From JBOGUF01 sp050696075 (lineage in GTDB: Bacteria > Chloroflexota > Chloroflexia > Thermomicrobiales > UBA6265): 64,000 nucleotides of DNA. This document shows, piece by piece, positions 42,886 to 50,622 of this stretch (the stretch's first letter is position 1; each line of letters begins with the position of its first letter). The DNA is taken from positions 1 through 64,000 of the forward strand of contig JBOGUF010000149.1 of the NCBI GenBank assembly GCA_050696075.1, given 5' to 3'. The notes under the pieces are model-generated. The model did no database searches, had not been told where the DNA came from, and saw nothing but the letters and a program-made list of their open reading frames with translations. Made by a program: the position numbers and the translations under genes.

Positions 42886-43355
42886 CTGATGTAAAGGATA
42901 ACGATCGTTCCTGTGAAGTCGTCTGCGTGACAACGCGCTTGCGTTTCCGAGGGCTGTGCGCACTCGTCAAGTTTCTCCTTGCTTATCGGCACGTACGCCA
43001 GGACTTGCATGGTGCTCTTGGATTGATGCATGTGTCACTCGTGTGGGAGCGGCCCTCTACTGTCTATATTCTCTCCATCTGGCGTTCGGAGGAACTAATG
43101 CGTCGATGGGTTGGCACCGAGGCCCATGTAAGTGCGGTTCGCCAAACGTACCGCAATCTCACGCACGAAACATGGTCGGGTCTGTGGCGGCTCAATGCCG
43201 TTAGCCCAAGCGCGCGGCGTTGGCCGTCGGCTCCAACGATGGAGGCGACACCGCCGGTATGCGCCCCCGGAGTTCCGGATTGGCCATCTCCAGGGCGCAG
43301 CAGCCGGACGTGCGACTTGATCACGAATATCCTTGCGACAATGTGGCGAGTATAA
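42876..43355 (+). CDS. Hypothetical protein, possible dimeric alpha/beta-barrel monooxygenase-like
   Basis: 159 residues. The middle part (VSLVWERPSTVYILSIWRSE then ELMRRWVGTEAHVSAVRQTY) resembles small dimeric alpha-beta-barrel (ABM/DUF3291-type) proteins, where a beta strand is followed by a 'W.s.e....f' helix. The last 50 residues are low-order. It overlaps the MauF-like gene by 10 bases, which argues for operon membership. Base composition is lower in GC than most of the window. The family placement is tentative. Confidence 0.45.
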   Translation: MVITDVKDNDRSCEVVCVTTRLRFRGLCALVKFLLAYRHVRQDLHGALGLMHVSLVWERPSTVYILSIWRSEELMRRWVGTEAHVSAVRQTYRNLTHETWSGLWRLNAVSPSARRWPSAPTMEATPPVCAPGVPDWPSPGRSSRTCDLITNILATMWRV

Positions 43356-43488
43356 ACATAATGTAATCTACGATACATCATGTTTGGACGATCGACAGGG
43401 TGCAGACGAACCAGTTGGCACTTTAGGCAGTATGGTTGATGGATTGTGCCATGCGGGGTATTGCATCTAGCACACGAGGAGGATGCCG

Positions 43489-44586
43489 ATGTCATGGGTG
43501 CGTAGGCTGGTCGGGATCGTTGCCGTGACCGTGCTCGGTCTGGGCGCCACCGCGCATGCCGATGTCCCTGCCGCGCCGGCGCGAGACTTCGTCGCTATCG
43601 AAGAACGGGGCGTCGTGCACGTTGTCGATCCGGCTACTGGTGACGTGTGGGAGCAGTTAGGAGGTCACGGCGCCTTGGCGAGCGTGGCCGCCACGAGTGG
43701 ACACGTCTATGTCAGCGTGGCATCGACCGATGGCAGTGGCACCATGGTGTTCGCCATTTGGATGCCGACCGCCCACCGCGAGTCGATCGGGCATCTGCCG
43801 GAGGTGGCGTTGGCAAACAGGCTGTCTCCGACCGGCGACCGCTTATATGTGACCGCGTTCGTGAACGGCTCCCCCATCACGACGCCCAGCGCGACGATCA
43901 GCTTGCCCCTTCCCGACGGTGGGCTGACCAAGCCCGACAACACCGCCGCCCGCGACGCGGGTGGCGGTGTCCTATCTCCCGAAGGGACGCGGTGGTATCG
44001 TCTACGCACCCTATGGAAGGAGGATCGGATAGAGGGGGTCGAGTTGCAAGCGCTGGCCTTCCAGGAGGGGGGCACGCCAATCGAATCGACCCTCCGGCTG
44101 CCGATGTCCGACTACCACTCGCTCCTCATGGCGCCGAACGGACGCACCCTGTTCGCCGTCGACTACGGAGGTGCGTTCAACCAGCAGCAAACCATTCACG
44201 TTATCGACGCCGGACATGATCAGCCTACTCTGGCGCGGTCGATTGCGATCCAACGGGGGCCAACAAAGGCCCTGCTGTGCCAAGCTGCCCTCTCACCCCA
44301 GGGTGACCGACTGTATGTGGCATCACACGACGGCCCAGCCCGGCACGGGATATTGGTGTTTGACACCGACTCCTGGGAGCGGGTTGCGCACCTACGCCCG
44401 GATGACGCGTATCGGTGCCTGGTCGTCTCCCCCGATGGCGACCGGCTGTACGGGGCAGCAAAGGCCTCGGGCGGGTATGCTCTGGTGACGATCGACGCGC
44501 GGACGGGGGCTGAGCTCCGGCACGTGCCGCTGGAACTGGACAGCGGCTGCTGCCCGTCCGTTCTTCTGGCAGTCGCCTCTGAATGA
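43489..44586 (+). CDS. Secreted beta-propeller protein, MauB-like
   Basis: 365 residues with a signal peptide (VRRLVGIVAVTVLGLGATAH, cut after HA-D near 25). Propeller blades are marked by HVVDPATGDVWEQLGGHG, NRLSPTGDRLYVTAF, LLMAPNGRTLFAVDYGG, AALSPQGDRLYVASHDG and LVVSPDGDRLYGAA, a YVTN-type seven-blade pattern. The heavy chain of methylamine dehydrogenase (MauB) is such a propeller of similar length; location after MauD/A/F-like genes supports that comparison, but generic YVTN propellers look alike. ATG 43489 follows GAGGAGG. It is the last gene before the 3' end of thyX, with a convergent arrangement. Confidence 0.65.
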   Translation: MSWVRRLVGIVAVTVLGLGATAHADVPAAPARDFVAIEERGVVHVVDPATGDVWEQLGGHGALASVAATSGHVYVSVASTDGSGTMVFAIWMPTAHRESIGHLPEVALANRLSPTGDRLYVTAFVNGSPITTPSATISLPLPDGGLTKPDNTAARDAGGGVLSPEGTRWYRLRTLWKEDRIEGVELQALAFQEGGTPIESTLRLPMSDYHSLLMAPNGRTLFAVDYGGAFNQQQTIHVIDAGHDQPTLARSIAIQRGPTKALLCQAALSPQGDRLYVASHDGPARHGILVFDTDSWERVAHLRPDDAYRCLVVSPDGDRLYGAAKASGGYALVTIDARTGAELRHVPLELDSGCCPSVLLAVASE

Positions 44587-44637
44587 CCTTGGCCGCGGTC
44601 ATCGCCACGTTGCGGGATAGGCGCTGAGCCCCCGGGG

Positions 44638-46377
44638 TTACATCACTCGCCGTGCTTCCAACTCCTCGAACTGGTACTCCCGCCAGACGGGAATGCCGCA
44701 GTAGCGCTCGCCTTCGGGGCAGATCGGCTTGGCGGCGGAGCGGGAGCGCATGACGCAGGGGGGGCCGTCGACGTAGCGGCCGATGGTGGGGTGGACTTCC
44801 CGGATTTGGGCGACTTCCTGGCGGGCGGTGGCGAAGATTTCGCGCTGGGCGTCGTAGCAGAGGCGCTTGATCCACTTCCAAAAGTAGGTGAGTAGGGTAC
44901 CGCTCTCGTAGAAGCGGACACGGTGGGCGTTGGGCAGGAGGTAGAGGGCGACTTCCGGGGCGACGCCCTGGTCGAGCAACGCGTTCTTCGCGTCCCAGAG
45001 CGCTTGGACGGTGGCGTCGTACTCGGCGCGGGCAGCCGGGTTGCGGGCAATGGCCCAGGGGAGGATGACGTCCGGGTCGCGGCGGAGGTGGGCGCTGAGG
45101 ATGGGGCCGGAAGAGAGGGTGCCGCGGTGGCGCTGGTTTTGGGCTTCTTCCGCGCCGCTGATGCGCTTCTGGAAGGTGAAGGGAACGTGGTTCATCGTTT
45201 GCATCAGCTTCGAGTGCATGCCGAGGAAGAGGGCGTGGCCGAGGTACGGATTCTGTGAGCCATCGAGGACCTGAGCGATGGCGTCCTCGTCGGAGAGGGC
45301 GTCCGGGGTGAGGCCGAGGACGGTGCGGACGGCGTCGGCCATCGTCCGCTCGGCGGCGGGATTGTGGCTGATGAGCTTGCTGTCGAGGTCACCGAGCTCC
45401 TCGTCGAAGCGGCGGCAGAAGGCTTCCGTCTCCTCCGGGGTTTGGGCGAGGTTGGCTTGCCAATTGGCCAAGGCCTCAGCTTCGAGCGTGTCGTCGGTGC
45501 TGAGGGCGCGCAGATCGAGCGGGTGGTCGGGCGCGCCGAGGAAGTAGGGATCGAGGGCGAGGACTTCTTCGACCATGCGGTTGACGATGAAGCGGACCTC
45601 GGTCGGGGCGTCCGGTTGGTTGGCGAGGGCGTGGTAGCGGAGCAAGGTGAGCCCGTTGACGGTGTGATAGAGGTGGGCCGGGGTGGCGAGGGGGAGGACG
45701 TAGCGGGCGACTTCTTGGGCGCGCTTCTGGACGGCGCCGGCGACGCGCTCCTCGGCCCGTGGCCCCTTCGCCTTGGCACGGGCGGGAAAGACGGTGGCGT
45801 AGTCGCGCTGAAAGTCGGGGATGAGGATCTCGGTGAGGCGGCGGTAGCCCTCGAGGCTGCGCTCGATGGCGTCCTGGTAGATCGACAGCATCGGCTCGGG
45901 CAACGCCGGCGTGACCATGACCTTGCCGGAGACTTCGCGGTAGCGCTGGGAGACCTGCTCCGAGTTATAGAAGGGGTGGGCGTGGAAGAAGGACCAGATC
46001 GCCAGGCGGGAGACATTGTCGAGGACGAAGACGAAGGTGGCGTGCTGGAGGGTGGTGTGGTGGCCGGCGGCGAAGAGATCGGCGTAGAGCTTGAGGGTGC
46101 GCTGGCGGCGGTCTTCGCGTTCGGCGGCCTTTTCCGGGCTGAGACCTTCCGGGGCGGGGCCGTGGATGAGTTTGAGGACGTTCTCGACCTTGGCCGGGCG
46201 GGCGCCGTAGCAGGACCAGGCGGCGGCGACGGAGAGGGCGAAGGGGTGGTGGCTCGATTCGTCGCGCAACAGGGTGACGACGGGCGCGGCGGAATGGAAC
46301 GGCGACGGTGCGTGGCCGTTCGATGTCGCGGCCGGTGTTTGGGTGGTGGTTGGTTGTTCAATCACGGTGGCCGACAT
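44638..46377 (-). CDS. thyX: FAD-dependent thymidylate synthase, two-domain ThyX
   Basis: 579 residues, about twice a usual ThyX. The first domain has GHHTTLQHATFVFVLDNVSR followed by FFHAHPFYNSEQVSQRY, aligned with the ThyX motif RHRxxSxNExSxRY but with both arginines of RHR changed. The second domain keeps AEEAQNQRHRGTLSSGPILS. The C-terminal tail VMRSRSAAKPICPEGERYCG is Cys-containing and highly conserved among the duplicated tails. ThyX makes dTMP from dUMP using methylene-THF and FADH2. ATG 46377 has GGGAG/GGAGG upstream; 46386 is possible. Its 3' end is the target of repeated duplication in this window. Confidence 0.83.
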   Translation of the reverse strand: MSATVIEQPTTTQTPAATSNGHAPSPFHSAAPVVTLLRDESSHHPFALSVAAAWSCYGARPAKVENVLKLIHGPAPEGLSPEKAAEREDRRQRTLKLYADLFAAGHHTTLQHATFVFVLDNVSRLAIWSFFHAHPFYNSEQVSQRYREVSGKVMVTPALPEPMLSIYQDAIERSLEGYRRLTEILIPDFQRDYATVFPARAKAKGPRAEERVAGAVQKRAQEVARYVLPLATPAHLYHTVNGLTLLRYHALANQPDAPTEVRFIVNRMVEEVLALDPYFLGAPDHPLDLRALSTDDTLEAEALANWQANLAQTPEETEAFCRRFDEELGDLDSKLISHNPAAERTMADAVRTVLGLTPDALSDEDAIAQVLDGSQNPYLGHALFLGMHSKLMQTMNHVPFTFQKRISGAEEAQNQRHRGTLSSGPILSAHLRRDPDVILPWAIARNPAARAEYDATVQALWDAKNALLDQGVAPEVALYLLPNAHRVRFYESGTLLTYFWKWIKRLCYDAQREIFATARQEVAQIREVHPTIGRYVDGPPCVMRSRSAAKPICPEGERYCGIPVWREYQFEELEARRVM

Positions 46378-46393
46378 CTCCCGCATGCCTCCA

Positions 46394-46551
46394 TTAGGCC
46401 GTATTTGCACACTGTCATCCGGCGGCGGCGGGCGCTCCGTCGTCATGCTGAGGCAGCGAAGCATCCCCGCGCGCCGCGCCGACGGACCGGCTTCGCCGGG
46501 GGATGCTTCGGCTTCGCCTCAGCATGACGGGGCTTGGCAAACAGGCCCTAA
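46394..46551. mobile_element. MITE-like palindromic element, copy B
   Basis: 158 bases just upstream of thyX, with ends TTAGGCCGTATTTGC and (inverted) TTAGGGCCTGTTTGCCAAG. The core CGTCATGCTGAGGCAGCGAA with GCATCCCC is mirrored by GGGGGATGCTTCG and CTCAGCATGACGG. Homologous to copy A at 23823-23960. It may carry or disturb the thyX promoter. Confidence 0.65.
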
Positions 46552-46647
46552 TCATCGGTCACGTCAACGCGGGACCGCGTGGCAACGGACCCATTATACA
46601 TGTACGTACACTCCTGGTAAGGGGGCCATCTGAGCGGTGGGCGGTCG

Positions 46648-47481
46648 CTAGCGCATGGCGCCGACCAGGATGACTTCGCTCGGCAGGCGGATCTCGTTGT
46701 TATCGCGGTGCTGTTCAAGGAAGTCGACGATGCGACGGTGGAGGTGGTCGGCGTCGGCGGGGCGGCTGGCGAGGGCGGCGGCGAGTTGGCCATCGTTGCG
46801 GTTGAGCATCTGCTGCCAATATGCATCGGGGTCGTCGACGACGCGTTCGACGATGCGGCGCTCGACGGCGACGTGCTCGAAGCCAGCCTCGGCAACCAGG
46901 CGCTCGATGAGGCCGGGTTCGCCGAGGGCGAGCGGACCGGGCAGGTTCGCGTCGTCAGGAGATGGAGGCACAACTTCGGCCACCATCCGTGCCGGGGCGA
47001 AGAGGGGGACGCGGTCGGCGGTGCTCCAGACGGCGATGCCGAGACGGCCGCCGGGACGCAGCACGCGCCGCAATTCGCCGAGCGCTCGCGCCCGATCGGG
47101 CACGAACATGAGGCCGAACTGGCAGTAGGCGACGTCGAAGGAGGCGCCGGGGAGGTCGAGCGCCTCGGCGCCCATGGCGCGGAAGGAAACGTTCGGCAGC
47201 CCTTCGGCCGCGCTGGGGCCGGTGACGAACTCTTCCCATTCGGGCGCGATGTCGGTGGCGAGGACCGGGCCGGTCGGACCGGTGAGGCGGGCGGCGCGGA
47301 GGGCGACGACGCCGGGGCCGGTGGCGACGTCGAGCACGCGGTCGCCGGGATCGGGCGCGACGAGGCCGAGCAGGAGGTCGGCGACGGCGGCGTTGATTTG
47401 GGCGGCGGCGGTGGCGTATTCGTGGCGGCGGGCGCCCCAATCGCGGCGCATACGGTCGCGGATTTCTGCGGACGAAGTCAT
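46648..47481 (-). CDS. Class I SAM-dependent methyltransferase (UbiE/COQ5 type)
   Basis: 277 residues. SAM motif I DRVLDVATGPGVVALRAARL (about 45), second strand VLATDIAPEWEEF (about 72), motif II AMGAEALDLPGASFDVAYCQ (about 100) and LRRVLRPGGRLGIAVW (about 130) are clear. The C-terminal part would bind the substrate, which is unknown. ATG 47481 is preceded by AAGGAGCC. It lies 157 bases after the nitrile hydratase accessory gene on the same strand, so may be in its transcription unit. The frame upstream of 47481 is not coding. Confidence 0.88.
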   Translation of the reverse strand: MTSSAEIRDRMRRDWGARRHEYATAAAQINAAVADLLLGLVAPDPGDRVLDVATGPGVVALRAARLTGPTGPVLATDIAPEWEEFVTGPSAAEGLPNVSFRAMGAEALDLPGASFDVAYCQFGLMFVPDRARALGELRRVLRPGGRLGIAVWSTADRVPLFAPARMVAEVVPPSPDDANLPGPLALGEPGLIERLVAEAGFEHVAVERRIVERVVDDPDAYWQQMLNRNDGQLAAALASRPADADHLHRRIVDFLEQHRDNNEIRLPSEVILVGAMR

Positions 47482-47638
47482 TGGTGGTGGCTCCTTGGGT
47501 CGGTGCGCGATGGCTTGTTCGCCATTATGGGGGATTGCGGCGCGCGGGGGAGTTTCCCGGCGTTGATGGCGTCCCCGACGTTGCAACGCCAGGCACAACC
47601 GACGAAGACCGACGCCGGGTTGAACCCCCCCGCTTAAC

Positions 47639-48508
47639 CTACGAAGCCCCTCCGGGACCGCGGACATCGCGGCCCGTGTGCAATCCCGACGGAGGTTGGT
47701 GGGTTGCGGAGTTTGGCACGGATGGTGGGGCGGGCCAGTCGAAGACGTCGAAGACTTGGGGGGCGAGGGCGGGTGGTGGCGGCAGGTAGCGATCGGCGCG
47801 GACCATCGCTTCGACGTAGTCGTAGATGGCGACGACTTGCTCGTCGCCGGTGATTGAATGGATCCAGATCTGGTGGCCGGCGAAGAGGAGGAGGGCGACG
47901 TTGGAGAGGGCGCAGGGGCCGAGGCAGCCGCCAATAGAGAGGTGGACCTTGTGGCGGATGCGGCGGCGGGCCCATTCGCGGTGATAGAGGTCGGTGGGGA
48001 CGGGGGCGTGGCCGCGTTCGGTGTGGCCGCAGCAGCAGCCGGTGGCGCAGACGAAGAGTTGCCCCGGACGGCGAAAGACGTTGATCGGCTCGCCGTCGCC
48101 ACGCCAGACGATATTGCGCACGGCCGAGGTGTGCGGCGAGCGGGTGAGGCTGTCGATGGCGTCCGAGGTGGTTTCGTAGTGCTCGTGGTCGTCGTAGACG
48201 CCCGCGGCGTGCTCGGCGGTGCGGGCGTCGAGCTCGTCGGGGGTGATGAGATTCGTCTCGATCAGGAGGCGCTCGAAGGAGGCGAGCCAGCGCTCGTAGT
48301 AACCGGAGTCGTCGCCGTGCCCCTCGGCGGCGGCGATCTCGGCGGCGAGGCGGGCGCGGAAGTCGTCCCAGGGAAACTGCTCGGCGTCGCTGAGGGCGAC
48401 GGCCATGCCGAAGATGCGGCCCTCCCAGGGGGCTTCGAAGACCAACTCGCCGTTGCGGCGGGGGACGGCGAGGTCGTCGCCGAGCTCTTCGATACGGTGA
48501 TCGGACAT
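47639..48508 (-). CDS. Nitrile hydratase accessory domain fused to thioredoxin-like [2Fe-2S] ferredoxin
   Basis: 289 residues. Residues 1-110 resemble the nitrile hydratase beta N-terminal/activator domain (LVFEAPWEGRIFGMAVALSD, FERLLIETNLITPDELDART, as in the beta subunit downstream of GGMHGFGP). Residues about 145-245 form a thioredoxin-like [2Fe-2S] ferredoxin: QLFVCATGCCCGHTERG with SIGGCLGPCALSNVALLLFA provide the ligand cysteines. The last 45 residues are Pro-rich. Third gene of the nitrile hydratase operon, 17 bases after the alpha gene. The accessory domain should help cobalt insertion or oxidation of active-site cysteines; the fused ferredoxin suggests a redox step. Confidence 0.75.
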   Translation of the reverse strand: MSDHRIEELGDDLAVPRRNGELVFEAPWEGRIFGMAVALSDAEQFPWDDFRARLAAEIAAAEGHGDDSGYYERWLASFERLLIETNLITPDELDARTAEHAAGVYDDHEHYETTSDAIDSLTRSPHTSAVRNIVWRGDGEPINVFRRPGQLFVCATGCCCGHTERGHAPVPTDLYHREWARRRIRHKVHLSIGGCLGPCALSNVALLLFAGHQIWIHSITGDEQVVAIYDYVEAMVRADRYLPPPPALAPQVFDVFDWPAPPSVPNSATHQPPSGLHTGRDVRGPGGAS

Positions 48509-48525
48509 CGCCGCGCTCCTTGCCG

Positions 48526-49134
48526 TCAGCCCGCCAGCCCGGAGGTTGCCGGCGCGGCCACCTTGGCGACGCCGATCATGGCGTCGCGGGTGACGAGCGC
48601 GGCGAGTTCTTCCTCGGTGAGGTGATCGGTTCCGGCGGGGCGTTCCGGGAGGATCATGTAGCGTTGGTCGGCGCTGCTGTCCCAGACGTGGATCGTGACG
48701 GTCTCGTCGATGTCCAGGCCGAACTCGGTAAGCACCTCGCGCGGCTCGATAACGGTGCGGGAGCGGTAGGCGAAGCTCTTGTACCAGGTCGGAGGCAGCC
48801 CGAGCACCCTCCAGGGATAGCAGGAGCAGAGGGTACAGACCACGAGGTGGTGGTCGGTCGGCGTGTTCTCGATCACGACGAGGGGGGCGCCGCTGGGGAT
48901 GCCGAAATCGGTGATGGCCGCGCCGGCGTCGTGGAGCAGGCGCTGCTTGAAGGCGGGGTCGGACCAGGCGCGGGCGACGATGCGGGCGCCCATGAGCGGA
49001 CCGATGTCCTGCTCGAACTTGCTGATTTGAGCGTCGACGGCCTCGGCGGAAATGAGTCCCTTTTCGATGAGGAGCGACTCGATGGCTTTGGTGCGCAACG
49101 CGACATACGGTTCCTGTTCCGGGTCGTACGGCAT
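48526..49134 (-). CDS. Cobalt-type nitrile hydratase, alpha subunit
   Basis: 202 residues. The metal-binding motif VVCTLCSCYPWRVLG (about residue 110) has the C-T-L-C-S-C form typical of Co enzymes (Fe enzymes have C-S-L-C-S-C); the second and third Cys-type ligands are post-translationally oxidised in the family. Other family marks are SWYKSFAYRSRTVIEPREVL (here TWYKSF...) and DQRYMILPERPAGTDHLTEE. Converts nitriles to amides with the beta subunit. ATG 49134 (MPYDPEQEP) is chosen with AAAGG upstream; the longer frame to 49227 overlaps the beta gene and lacks family similarity. Encoded between beta and the accessory protein. Confidence 0.93.
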   Translation of the reverse strand: MPYDPEQEPYVALRTKAIESLLIEKGLISAEAVDAQISKFEQDIGPLMGARIVARAWSDPAFKQRLLHDAGAAITDFGIPSGAPLVVIENTPTDHHLVVCTLCSCYPWRVLGLPPTWYKSFAYRSRTVIEPREVLTEFGLDIDETVTIHVWDSSADQRYMILPERPAGTDHLTEEELAALVTRDAMIGVAKVAAPATSGLAG

Positions 49135-49169
49135 GGCGCGCATCCTTTCGGCGGCTGTCTGGTCAGACG

Positions 49170-49838
49170 TCAGGACGAGGTGGGTTCGAGGTAACTCTCC
49201 CAGAGGTCGATGTTGAGCATTTGGCACGGCTCGGCGGGTTTGCCCCAGAGTTCGCGGCTATCGAAGCGGACGTTGTAGACGACTTGCGGGTCCGCGCCCA
49301 GGCCGTGGGCGTTGGTGTCGGGGAAGATTTCTGGACCATGGACGAGATGGATGACGCCCTGCTTGCCGCGAGCGTAGCGTGGGAGCCGGGTATGGCCTGT
49401 CGGATGGACGTTGCGGGTGACGACCGGGTCGCCGACTGAAAAGCGCGGCGTCAACCGCGGAAGCGGCGCGTGCGAGGTCTCGCGCGGCGACCACTGAGGG
49501 GGCGCGGCGGTGGGCCGAGGCAGGGGGGCGTCGGGATCGGAGCGAAGTCGTTCCGTTCTGGCGTCAAGTTCGTCGGCGGTGAGGATGCCCGCCTGGATCA
49601 GGTTGTCCTCGATGGTGGCGAGCCAGCGCTCGTAATAGGTCGAGCGCAGGTAGTGGGCGGGGTCCATGCGTTCGATGCCGTAGCGGAAGGCGTCGAGATT
49701 GAAGTAGCCCTGGCCGAGGGTGAGTTGCTGGAGGGCGAGGACGTGGGCTTCCCACGCGGCATGAAAGAGCGGCTCGTCCTTCTCCCGCGCGATCGGTCCA
49801 AAACCGTGCATCCCGCCGAGGTCGTGGACGCCGTTCAT
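49170..49838 (-). CDS. Nitrile hydratase, beta subunit
   Basis: 222 residues starting MNGVHDLGGMHGFGPIAREK, the canonical beginning of nitrile hydratase beta. Other marks are FHAAWEAHVLALQQLTLGQG, TYYERWLATIEDNLIQAGIL and the C-terminal barrel RFSVGDPVVTRNVHPTGHTR with YARGKQGVIHLVHGPEIFPD. The order beta-alpha-accessory is that of Co-type clusters. The frame is open further upstream to 50138, but that sequence belongs to a hydrolase remnant. The operon reads beta (49.8), alpha (49.1), accessory-ferredoxin (48.5) and possibly the methyltransferase. Confidence 0.93.
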   Translation of the reverse strand: MNGVHDLGGMHGFGPIAREKDEPLFHAAWEAHVLALQQLTLGQGYFNLDAFRYGIERMDPAHYLRSTYYERWLATIEDNLIQAGILTADELDARTERLRSDPDAPLPRPTAAPPQWSPRETSHAPLPRLTPRFSVGDPVVTRNVHPTGHTRLPRYARGKQGVIHLVHGPEIFPDTNAHGLGADPQVVYNVRFDSRELWGKPAEPCQMLNIDLWESYLEPTSS

Positions 49839-49902
49839 GGCTCGTCTCCCACCGTGTCGCGCCATCCGCATTGAGATCGTACCGCATCGGCGGCGTCCGG
49901 TG

Positions 49903-50138
49903 TCAGGCTTTCGATATTTCGTCTCGGAAAGAGAGGAGGGCGTCGGCGACGGCGCCGGGGTGGGTGTAGATGACGCCGTGGGGGGCGCGGGGAACATCGA
50001 CGCGCTGAGCCCGTGAATGAGGAGGATGGGCGGCCCCGTCCATTGCGGTGGACCTGGCCAGACGCGGGCGTGCCAGCGGCGACCTTCGACGGTCTGCACA
50101 CACCGGACCGGACGTGGCGGGGAGTAATCGGTAGTCAT
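49903..50138 (-). pseudogene. Alpha/beta hydrolase remnant with internal deletion
   Basis: The first frame gives the start of an alpha/beta hydrolase (RRWHARVWPGPPQWTGPPIL and LIHGLSAS), then a +1 shift at about 50010 gives the usual end (VDVPRAPHGVIYTHPGAVAD then ALLSFRDEISKA and stop). The nucleophile elbow and all the core between are missing. So a gene of about 800 bases has been reduced to its two ends by a deletion that also changed the frame. It lies directly before the nitrile hydratase beta gene; the original gene may have been an operon member. Confidence 0.6.
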
Positions 50139-50151
50139 CGGTCGAGCTACG

Positions 50152-50622
50152 TCACACGCCGAACGCCGAACGCCGAACTTCTTCGACCGCGGCGGCGCAC
50201 CAGGCGGCGACCTCTTCGGTGAGACCGAGGGTTGGCCACTGGTCGGAGCCGTGCCAGCCGACGCTGTCGTCGGCGACGGTGATTGTGGGATCGGCAGCGG
50301 TGGCGAAGTAGATGAGATCGATGTGCTGGTGGCCGGGGGTGATCTCTTCGAGTTGGATGCCGGCGGGGCGGCAAAGTTGGCGAGGAAGACCGGGGTGGTC
50401 GAGATCGAGGCCGTGGGCGGGGAGGAGGGTCGCCTCGACGCCGGTCTCTTCGCGCACCTCGCGCAGGGCGGCCTCGTCGGGCAGCTCGTCGGGTTCGATG
50501 TGGCCGCCGGGCGGCAGCCAGCGGGCGAGCTTGCGATGCCAATGGAGGAGTACGCGACCGTCGTGGACGACGAGGACCGCGACGGTGAAATCGCGGCTCG
50601 GCTGGGACGGGGTGTTGGTCAT
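50152..50622 (-). CDS. NUDIX hydrolase
   Basis: 156 residues. The Nudix box is complete: GGHIEPDELPDEAALREVRE then ETGVEA (G-x5-E-x7-R-E-x2-E-E-x-G). FTVAVLVVHDGRVLLHWHRK is the usual first strand pair and HIDLIYFATA the later one. Hydrolyses a nucleoside diphosphate derivative; the exact substrate is not deducible. ATG 50622 overlaps the stop of the 2TM gene (ATGA). The last residues (RRSAFGV) are encoded by a GCCGAAC heptamer array at 50154-50178, so the natural C-terminus was probably replaced by the repeat. Confidence 0.9.
   Translation of the reverse strand: MTNTPSQPSRDFTVAVLVVHDGRVLLHWHRKLARWLPPGGHIEPDELPDEAALREVREETGVEATLLPAHGLDLDHPGLPRQLCRPAGIQLEEITPGHQHIDLIYFATAADPTITVADDSVGWHGSDQWPTLGLTEEVAAWCAAAVEEVRRSAFGV
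50154..50178. repeat. GCCGAAC heptamer tandem repeat at the 3' end of the NUDIX gene
   Basis: Three consecutive heptamers (ACGCCGAACGCCGAACGCCG region) that encode the final residues of the NUDIX protein and its stop codon. Same structural class as the heptamer arrays flanking the MalG-type gene. Confidence 0.7.
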
